A DNA stretch of 45,177 bases from a virus: IMG/VR virus record IMGVR_UViG_3300041402_000280, positions 1-45,177 of that record. One strand, 5' to 3'. Every line of letters starts with the position of its first letter. Positions within the stretch are counted from its first letter, which is position 1. Under the pieces are notes generated by a model. It was not told where the DNA came from, searched no databases, and saw only the letters and a program-made list of their open reading frames with translations. Shown piece by piece: positions 39,697 to 45,177 of the stretch. The translations under genes and the position numbers were made by a program.

Positions 39697-41232
39697 ATGA
39701 CTGACAAGAAAACAAGAACCACGGCGGCCAGGCTTGACCGATTCAAAAAGGCTGGTGATTGGACACAAAGACGGACTGAAGAAGGCTTTGCCTGTGATGC
39801 GGCGTGTATGGCGCAAAACTATCGGGTAAAGAAGTCAGACAATTTTAATGACCTTAAACGACGGTGTGAACAGATCGAAGGGGAAATATATAAAGGGGCT
39901 CTTGATAACCTGAAGACCCTTGAAGAATTGGAAACATTAGAAGCGGGAATTAACTCAGCGCAAGTTAAAATTGCTCGCGGTTGGCACGAGAAACAAGACC
40001 CCGTTCAAGACATCATTGACTTGCATGAACATGAAAGGTCAAAAACTGGTTGTTTCCCTCCTGTTATCGCCGGGACGACTGAGTATGAAGCTTTTGCCGA
40101 AGCCATCACCGGCGGCCCCTGGAATGATCTTGACAAGATTGGACGCCTCGCCTGTTTTGACCGTCTGCATTGGATTAAAAAACCTGAAATTGAATCTTGG
40201 AAGTTCAGATATGACGCTGAATATTTTGAAGATGAAACTCTTGTCAATCTTTGGCATGTCCTTTGGAATTATGAAGAAACTGATGCCGGGTTAAAAGAAA
40301 GGATCAAAAAAGCCAATTGTGACCCGATAACACCAAGAGACAGTCAAAAAGGCGCCGGATTCTTTGGGGTTGATCCTGTGATTTTCCCCGGGGAAATACA
40401 TAAAACAGATTGTGAAAGCAAATCTGATTTTCCTGAAATAGAAAAGGAATCTTCAGCGGTGCAAGGCAAGCTTCACAAGATGACCTTGAATGATGAACCG
40501 TTTGAATGTAGCGTTGGATATCGGCAAGAAAACGGCAAATTGATTCCTGATCATCTGGCCGTTGTTGAAGTTATCAAAACGCCATGGCAAAGATTTAAGG
40601 CCATTGATTGGCGGCATGAAATCAAAGATGCCTTCCCGTTCTTCTGCTCTGATGTGGTTCAGGCTGTCAAGAAATCCATGGAGCCCCAACAAGAACAGGT
40701 TGTTTGGCGCACGACTGAAGATCAAAGAATTAGGGATGATCACGGCATTTACAATATTGATACATCTGCATGGCCGCCATACACTGAATTGTTTCTTGAT
40801 CCTGATCGGCCCGGGGCTTTGACTGACATCCCCCCTTTGGGTTACATCCCCCATAATTGCCGGTGTTCTAGTATTGAATTTGTAAATGTGACCGGCAAAG
40901 AGATTGAAGACGGTGCCCCGGTTTATTTTGATCATGATTTAAATTCATTTAAGCCCGTTGAATATCTGCCAAAAGTCAAAATTATCCATGGTGAAGACGA
41001 ATTTTTTGCAATGTTTTCTGGTCTTACCGATCTTGAAGAATGGGCCGATACAAACAAAATATTTGTTGCCTATTACCCCGTTGATATAGATCGGATGCCA
41101 GACTTTTCAGAATGTAATTCCCTTTATATTTTGAAACCGTTATATGTCGGCAACTTTTCTCCGGATGATCAATGTGAAATGATTCGTCAGATTATTTTTG
41201 ACATCTTCCCCCAACATGAAAGAATTATATAG
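39697..41232 (+). CDS. large protein with gpF-like (SPP1 gp7/Mu F) C-terminal domain
   Basis: A 511-residue protein. Residues 1-330 are mostly helical and not recognised. At 337-350 is WRTTEDQRIRDDHG and at 387-390 NCRC, the same pair of motifs as in the minor head protein at 18161 (WRTVEDGRVR and NCRC), 40-50 residues apart in both. It therefore carries an SPP1 gp7/Mu F-type domain, but it is encoded on the other strand, in the rightward early operon. It may be an injected internal protein, an enzyme or toxin using the same fold, or a displaced second head protein. Confidence 0.6.
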   Translation: MTDKKTRTTAARLDRFKKAGDWTQRRTEEGFACDAACMAQNYRVKKSDNFNDLKRRCEQIEGEIYKGALDNLKTLEELETLEAGINSAQVKIARGWHEKQDPVQDIIDLHEHERSKTGCFPPVIAGTTEYEAFAEAITGGPWNDLDKIGRLACFDRLHWIKKPEIESWKFRYDAEYFEDETLVNLWHVLWNYEETDAGLKERIKKANCDPITPRDSQKGAGFFGVDPVIFPGEIHKTDCESKSDFPEIEKESSAVQGKLHKMTLNDEPFECSVGYRQENGKLIPDHLAVVEVIKTPWQRFKAIDWRHEIKDAFPFFCSDVVQAVKKSMEPQQEQVVWRTTEDQRIRDDHGIYNIDTSAWPPYTELFLDPDRPGALTDIPPLGYIPHNCRCSSIEFVNVTGKEIEDGAPVYFDHDLNSFKPVEYLPKVKIIHGEDEFFAMFSGLTDLEEWADTNKIFVAYYPVDIDRMPDFSECNSLYILKPLYVGNFSPDDQCEMIRQIIFDIFPQHERII

Positions 41233-41241
41233 GTGAAAACA

Positions 41242-41547
41242 ATGAGCAAAAAGAAATTTACCCCAGGCCCATGGAAGACAGATTTCAACAATCCTTTTGC
41301 AACGATAGAAGGGCATATCATAAAACAGGATGATGACGTTGAGCGACCCATTGCTTCTATACCTAAAGGTGGCGGCACTAACGGCATCCAATCACAAGAG
41401 GCCAACGCAAGGTTGATGACCGCCGCCCCTGAATTGCTTGAAGCCTTGGAAGAAACCGTTGCGTTGCTAGAAAACCATTTGCCTGGTCATTTATTAGACA
41501 AGCAAATGGCCGCAATAAAAAAAGCAATAGGTGAAAAAGATGGCTGA
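41242..41547 (+). CDS. conserved phage hypothetical protein
   Basis: 101 residues from the ATG at 41242, preceded by TATAGGTGA; the GTG at 41233 is part of that site. GPWK near the start and the 'EANARLMTAAPELLEALEET' segment are the mark of a small family common in phages of Gram-negative bacteria. Unknown function. Confidence 0.65.
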   Translation: MSKKKFTPGPWKTDFNNPFATIEGHIIKQDDDVERPIASIPKGGGTNGIQSQEANARLMTAAPELLEALEETVALLENHLPGHLLDKQMAAIKKAIGEKDG

Positions 41548-41827
41548 TAACCATAACATGAAAAAAGCAATTGAAATCATTATGAAGGCCCGGGCCTTGG
41601 GCATCATCTGGCGGCTGATCCTTCAAATCATTCTTGACCGTCCTTCAGCTATTGTGAACGCTTGGGCCAATATGAACAAACGGCCCGATCTATGCCCGGC
41701 CAAGATCCTGATTCACAAGGGCAACCAGACTGAAAATATTTATCAATGCCGTGAATGCCTGCGATCCGTGGCCGCTGTCGGCAATGATGACAGATGTGGC
41801 CGGTGCAATCCAACCTTGGCGGGGTGA
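41540..41827 (+). CDS. small protein with C-terminal zinc ribbon
   Basis: About 95 residues from the ATG at 41540. A helical N-terminal half (KKAIEIIMKARALGIIWRLIL), then CPAKILIHKG, CRECLRSVAAVG and CGRC, which form a zinc ribbon. It overlaps the end of the gene before by eight bases. Confidence 0.55.
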   Translation: MADNHNMKKAIEIIMKARALGIIWRLILQIILDRPSAIVNAWANMNKRPDLCPAKILIHKGNQTENIYQCRECLRSVAAVGNDDRCGRCNPTLAG

Positions 41828-41831
41828 TATT

Positions 41832-41939
41832 GTGAAAGAAACTGTTTGCCCAAAATGCGGAACCTCTCCATTTATTCATTATAATCTAGGAAGGACACAT
41901 AAATGTCATGTATGCAAAAAGGTGTGGACTACAAAATAG
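41832..41939 (+). CDS. 35-residue zinc-ribbon protein
   Basis: A GTG-started frame (VKETVCPKCGTSP..., KCHVCKKVWTTK) with two CxxC pairs, five bases after the previous gene. Too short to be sure; supported by the zinc-ribbon pattern and tight spacing. Confidence 0.45.
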   Translation: MKETVCPKCGTSPFIHYNLGRTHKCHVCKKVWTTK

Positions 41940-42133
41940 AAAAAAGAGTTATTTACCACAGGGGATGTAATCACGTAGGGGTAAAAAGAAAAGTGGTGAT
42001 ATTGTTTCCCGGTGTTGGGGAATGTGATTGTTTGGAATGTGAAGGATCTGGATGGTGGAATTATGGGCCGCTAGGGACAGAATGTGATTGCGTAGATTGT
42101 AAGGGAACAGGCAGGGTATTAGTTGCTACATAA
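41903..42133 (+). CDS. DnaJ-type zinc-finger protein
   Basis: A 76-residue protein ending in CDCLECEGSGWWNYG and CDCVDCKGTGRV. The repeated CxxCxGxG units are those of the DnaJ central zinc domain. No J-domain is present. It overlaps the previous gene by 37 bases and has AGGA upstream of the ATG. Last rightward gene before the terminator. Unknown partner. Confidence 0.6.
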   Translation: MSCMQKGVDYKIEKRVIYHRGCNHVGVKRKVVILFPGVGECDCLECEGSGWWNYGPLGTECDCVDCKGTGRVLVAT

Positions 42134-42147
42134 AATAAAAAAGAGAA

Positions 42148-42182
42148 GAAGGCCGCCGGGTGGATGAGTCCCGGCGGCCTTC
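42148..42182. terminator. strong hairpin between convergent operons
   Basis: GAAGGCCGCCGGG and CCCGGCGGCCTTC make a 13-base-pair stem with a nine-base loop between the rightward genes (ending 42133) and the leftward lysis genes (ending 42226). On the minus strand a T-rich run (TTCTCTTTTTTATTTTA) follows, so it ends the leftward late transcript as a factor-independent terminator. On the plus strand the tail is weak. Confidence 0.85.
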
Positions 42183-42225
42183 AGGTGAAAGGGGGTGAGG
42201 TTAGGCCCCCAGGGGAAAGCTTTAT

Positions 42226-42810
42226 TTATTGCCGGTTTGCCTTCTCCGGCCTTGCAACAAACCAAAAACCAACGGCCATGCCGGTCATGCTCAAAATTGA
42301 ATAGATTATTTTTTTAAATATCGCGGCCAGATCAGTAACAGGCAAGGTAGCCAAGCCACCAAGAGCGGTGTTCAGTCCATTGAACATGTCAAAAGTCTGA
42401 TAAACCAAAGCAATTGTCAAAACGATCCTGACCATCTTCCCACATACAGTGACACAGGAAAACATCAAGGCGGCCAGGCTTTTGACCCACTTATAAGAAT
42501 CATTCAGGGACGATGACAACGCCGTTATTTCTGCATCTTGGTTGCTGGACGCCGTTGTCAAAGCGGCTGAGTCAGCTTCAAACATTGCCTGTTGAAGATT
42601 GGATTCTGCCGCTTTAATATCCCTTTCTATTTCTTTGTCAGCAAGGTCAAGATCATGATCCCGGTCAGCTTGCCTTTCTTCCCGCTTTTCTTTCATCATG
42701 GCCTTTTCATGCCGATCAGCAAGAAACTTTTTGCCAAGGCCAAGAACACCGCCGATGATCCCGCCACCGGCCCCACTTGCAATAGCCCCAAGAATGCCCG
42801 TAAAATCCAT
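42226..42810 (-). CDS. membrane protein, possible holin or lysis protein
   Basis: A 194-residue protein: glycine-rich N-terminal segment (GAIASGAGGGIIGGVLGLG), then a charged helical stretch (residues 35-80), and two hydrophobic segments near 110-135 and 165-185 before a basic tail. Its position next to a DUF5675-type gene and a Rz-like gene, just before the terminator, suggests membrane lysis or DNA entry. Not firmly assignable. Confidence 0.5.
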   Translation of the reverse strand: MDFTGILGAIASGAGGGIIGGVLGLGKKFLADRHEKAMMKEKREERQADRDHDLDLADKEIERDIKAAESNLQQAMFEADSAALTTASSNQDAEITALSSSLNDSYKWVKSLAALMFSCVTVCGKMVRIVLTIALVYQTFDMFNGLNTALGGLATLPVTDLAAIFKKIIYSILSMTGMAVGFWFVARPEKANRQ

Positions 42811-42811
42811 T

Positions 42812-43303
42812 TTAAGCCGCCTCTCTTATTTCAAGGGTGAATGGTCGTTCGCCCATTAGATTACTGAATGACCTTAAAACATTGCGGCTACACATAACCG
42901 CCCGTTGGCCATTCAGAACACCAAAATATTTGCCAAGTAAAATACAACCATGTGAATGAGTCCGGAAACCTTTTGACACATCGCCGGCCAGGTTGCCCGA
43001 ATGTGTCAAGATGTATGTCCGGCCTTCAACATCTTGAAGATGATAAACTTTACGGAATCTCTTTGAATTATACGGAACAACTTTATACCGCCCGGCCGGG
43101 ATTCTTGAAATGTTTGTTTTGTTGCCCCGGTCAGGAAGTTCAATAATTTTGCATGTGAAACCGTTAGGGCCATAAAGGGTGCCAAAGGTTCCTTGGTCAG
43201 TGCTTGGGCCGCGCTTGATAATTACTTCAGCGGCCGGCCTTGGCTTTGCAACTATTCTTTTTCTTTTCCATGGCCAAGAAAACATTTTTAGTTTAATCCC
43301 CAT
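42812..43303 (-). CDS. DUF5675-like protein
   Basis: A 163-residue protein with a basic N-terminus (MGIKLKMFSWPWKRKR) and the DUF5675 pattern: STDQGTFGTLY, CKIIELPDRGN, IPAGRYKVVPYNSKRF, ILTHSGNLAGD, THSHGCILLGK. The HGCILLG with conserved His and Cys makes an enzyme (perhaps cell-wall active) plausible. Such proteins occur in phage lysis regions; the function is unproven. No classical endolysin was found, which makes it a candidate. Confidence 0.7.
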   Translation of the reverse strand: MGIKLKMFSWPWKRKRIVAKPRPAAEVIIKRGPSTDQGTFGTLYGPNGFTCKIIELPDRGNKTNISRIPAGRYKVVPYNSKRFRKVYHLQDVEGRTYILTHSGNLAGDVSKGFRTHSHGCILLGKYFGVLNGQRAVMCSRNVLRSFSNLMGERPFTLEIREAA

Positions 43304-43306
43304 GCC

Positions 43307-43636
43307 TTACCCTGGATTTCGTGCAATATGGGTCTGCACCTGAATATTTATCTGAGTTGATAAATCTATTAGCCTGTCAAGTTTGGCGCTTTGTGTCTCC
43401 TGATTTCTCAAAATGCTTGACTGATTAGTCTCCACGGCTGTTATCCGTGAATCTTGCTGGCTGTCCTTCCCATCTGCACCAAAAGCAACCCAACCACCAA
43501 CCCCGCCACTTAATATGCAAGATATCAAGATAACAAACACTAACTTTTTAACCGTGGCAAAATCGTCTTTTACGCATATATCGCACGGTTGGTGTTCTCT
43601 TCTCTCTTCTCCGGCATATTTTTTATTAGGCATCAT
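43307..43636 (-). CDS. single-span membrane protein, Rz/holin-like
   Basis: A 109-residue protein: charged start with CDIC, a transmembrane segment (VKKLVFVILISCILSGGVGG, about residues 28-47), then a helical region (ITAVETNQSSILRNQETQSAK). This is the layout of inner-membrane spanins (Rz) or some holins. It precedes the DUF5675 gene. The lipoprotein at 2918 could be a spanin partner, which is speculative. Confidence 0.55.
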   Translation of the reverse strand: MMPNKKYAGEERREHQPCDICVKDDFATVKKLVFVILISCILSGGVGGWVAFGADGKDSQQDSRITAVETNQSSILRNQETQSAKLDRLIDLSTQINIQVQTHIARNPG

Positions 43637-43676
43637 AACCCCCTTGCTATTTATTAATATTTTTACTTGTTAAAGC

Positions 43677-44000
43677 TCAACATTCCCTTGTTTCAGCGCC
43701 AAGGGGAACTTCCCAATGGCCAGTTATCCCGCCAGGTGTTTCAGCGTCAACAAAAGCGGTGTAACCGGCATCATCAACAAACCCTGCCTCTTCTTCAATT
43801 GTGGCTGAATATTGGCCGTCTGTGCCAGTGAACGCCATGACAACCGGCCAAGTCACGCCGGTGACATCAGTTCCAGAGCTATCTTTGATCGTCATTACGA
43901 CAACGGCATCATTGATGGCTGATCCGTCTGAAGCCAAAGCAACCCCGGACAAGACAAACAGATTGTCATTGGCAACAAATACAATTTCTCTTTCACTCAT
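43677..44000 (-). CDS. Ig-like or tail-decoration protein
   Basis: A 107-residue beta-rich acidic protein (EIVFVANDNLFVLSGVALASDG, VTWPVVMAFTGTDGQYSATI). The strand pattern is Ig-like, as in proteins decorating phage tails or capsids. It follows the gene at 43993 with an eight-base overlap. Inferred from composition and position. Confidence 0.5.
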   Translation of the reverse strand: MSEREIVFVANDNLFVLSGVALASDGSAINDAVVVMTIKDSSGTDVTGVTWPVVMAFTGTDGQYSATIEEEAGFVDDAGYTAFVDAETPGGITGHWEVPLGAETREC

Positions 44001-44211
44001 TAGGTTTCACCGTGAAAACTCCTTGTAACAATTCGCCAGCCGCAAGAGATCCGGACATAACCGGGCCAACAGCAAGGCAAGCATCTGATGACATTCTTGG
44101 ATTGACAAGAACGCAACCGGTCAGGGCATCATCAAACGGCCCAAAGTACCAAGACAGGTCATCGCTATCAAACCAAACATCTTGATAATTTATAAAAACG
44201 TCTATGCTCAT
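43993..44211 (-). CDS. small structural-type hypothetical protein
   Basis: A 72-residue acidic protein (MSIDVFINYQDVWFDSDDLSWYFGPFDD). It is aromatic-rich and beta-like, typical of small virion-associated proteins. Not recognised. Co-directional with tail genes. Confidence 0.5.
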   Translation of the reverse strand: MSIDVFINYQDVWFDSDDLSWYFGPFDDALTGCVLVNPRMSSDACLAVGPVMSGSLAAGELLQGVFTVKPNE

Positions 44212-44223
44212 AATGGCGCCACT

Positions 44224-44814
44224 TTAAATTATAGGCCACTCCATCGGTGGCAATTCGCTGATAATTATTTCAAGTGTCGGCTCTGGCCTTAGACCTTTAA
44301 GATAATCTTCCTGTATCTGAAAGACTATCGGCCAGATTGAAGCCTTCCAAATTCCGAACGCCTCGGCCTCCTCCCTATATGGGTTATCATAACCTACATA
44401 AGCAAGACAGGCTGCTGTAGGTGACATGCTTATAGTCCCGTATCTTTGTGATTTGGCTGTCTCGTCTATCATGCCGTCAAGGCCGTCCTCTATTAACTGC
44501 ACCTTTGCCGCTAATGCTATTATAGAGTTGTTAGCTATCTCATCAGCCGTCAAAGCAACCGTTTCCATGGTAACATACACCCCGTCGTCCCCCCAACTAT
44601 CGGCGTATGGTTCAACGAGCTTGTGGGTTAATGGGTCATAAACCGTCTCAGTCGCCAATAGATAACCATCAGCATTAAGCTGGGCAAGAGTTGGGGCGTG
44701 GTGGCCTACTTCTTGGATAAATGAGGTGTTTGACCCGTAGGTGTCCCAATCATAAACCCCGTCAACCTCTGGGTCTTTACGTCGTGCTATTGGTGTGTCT
44801 TTTTTAATCGTCAT
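44224..44814 (-). CDS. tail-associated protein downstream of LamG gene
   Basis: A 196-residue protein. Start MTIKKDTPIARRKDPEVDGVYDW; middle acidic/helical (LTADEIANNSIIALAAKVQLIEDG); C-terminal WPIVFQIQEDYLKGLRPE. It has the length and layout of fibre-assembly or fibre-tip proteins (DUF4376-like impression), not certain. Its first seven codons and leader are identical to those at positions 1-30. It follows a LamG gene in the same way as there. Confidence 0.5.
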   Translation of the reverse strand: MTIKKDTPIARRKDPEVDGVYDWDTYGSNTSFIQEVGHHAPTLAQLNADGYLLATETVYDPLTHKLVEPYADSWGDDGVYVTMETVALTADEIANNSIIALAAKVQLIEDGLDGMIDETAKSQRYGTISMSPTAACLAYVGYDNPYREEAEAFGIWKASIWPIVFQIQEDYLKGLRPEPTLEIIISELPPMEWPII

Positions 44815-44823
44815 TGTTTCCCC

Positions 44824-45177
44824 TTAAATCGGTGGCGTTGTGGGAGGTGCAAAGTTAGCGTTCTGGTACAATGATGTGCCGTTCGAGATTCTGAAACCAT
44901 CCATTGACCCTTGGAACGGTAAGGAGTTATCCGGTAGGGCCATAAAGTTAAGCCCCACTGTTGCGCTATCAGACCCAATCGTATTATTGTTTGAGACAGT
45001 ATTCTCTATGATGCCGTCTAAGGATATGCTGAGGTTATTTGGGTCTGTGCCGAACCTATCAACACAAAAGTAATGTTGGTCTGTGTCATTAATTAAGGTT
45101 GTACCTAAGAAATTAAACAGACCGCCGGGGCCGTTAAAAAATCTGATTTTCTGTCCGCTGATTGCTACATACCAGCG
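44824..45177 (-). CDS. LamG adhesin, second version (partial)
   Basis: The 3' part of a LamG gene, cut by the window end (118 codons). Its protein tail (FQGSMDGFRIS, NNNTIG, LPDNSLPF) matches the gene at 31-765, with changes concentrated before the last 30 residues. Over 384 aligned bases there is no gap and about 70 substitutions, with one substitution in the first 115. Most changes in the coding part are silent or conservative, so both versions are under selection. Confidence 0.7.
   Translation of the reverse strand, partial: RWYVAISGQKIRFFNGPGGLFNFLGTTLINDTDQHYFCVDRFGTDPNNLSISLDGIIENTVSNNNTIGSDSATVGLNFMALPDNSLPFQGSMDGFRISNGTSLYQNANFAPPTTPPI

Noticed and set aside
1-45177. CRISPR array, integrase, transposase or lysogeny repressor
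   Set aside because: No spaced direct repeats and no recombinase or CI-like motifs were seen. The repeats at 24 and 33-35 kb are palindromic, not CRISPR-like.
1-45177. Alternative genetic code (stop reassignment)
   Set aside because: Core genes end at normal stops with tight overlaps, and the only tRNA has anticodon TTG, which is not a suppressor.

Overview
The window looks like an almost complete genome of a tailed phage with a contractile tail (myovirus type). It carries small and large terminase, portal, a Mu gpF-like head protein, a protease-scaffold, a DUF2184-type capsid protein, a DUF3383-type sheath, a DUF3277-type tube, a tail chaperone with a -1 frameshift, a short tape measure, gp138/gp25/J-type baseplate proteins and fibres. 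I see no integrase, CI-like repressor or transposase, so the phage is probably virulent. A lipobox lipoprotein and Rz-like membrane protein suggest a Gram-negative host. The genus cannot be told from the sequence, and no DNA polymerase or classical endolysin was recognised.

Layout. (1) 25.2 kb down to 1, minus strand: the late operon. It opens with a strong promoter and terS, has a cargo insertion (tRNA-Gln and small genes, 23.1-24.6 kb) between terS and terL, then head, neck, tail and fibre genes. (2) 39.25 to 25.3 kb, minus strand: early and middle genes. These include a ribbon-helix-helix protein, a recombination-like protein, a coiled-coil protein, HNH, three kinds of cargo (Dam, radical SAM, Dcm), a replication-initiator-like protein, a 'replication terminator' family protein and RusA. 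(3) 39.4-42.1 kb, plus strand: a short operon read from a divergent promoter, with a 511-residue protein carrying a gpF-like domain. (4) 44.8-42.2 kb, minus strand: tail-associated and lysis-type genes ending at a strong hairpin. The two window ends carry the same locus (end of one gene, start of the LamG gene) in diverged versions. Joining them makes the late operon continuous from 25.2 kb through position 1 to the hairpin at 42.15 kb, as expected for a circularly permuted genome of about 44.8 kb.

The most unusual structures are two. First, small cargo genes at 32.9-35.1 kb and 24.2-25.8 kb are separated by imperfect palindromes of about 65-100 bases with the architecture of integron attC sites. 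They open on the stop codon of one gene (TAACG) and close on yTGGTTR before the next, with variable centres and, in one site, two bulged bases in one arm. Second, the cytosine methyltransferase gene is overprinted. A 351-codon frame on the same strand, started by an ATG that overlaps the GTG of the methylase, carries WPTP-type repeats and a C-terminal LNPRWVEPLMG-type motif that I know from phage methylase-associated proteins. Both frames look like real protein.
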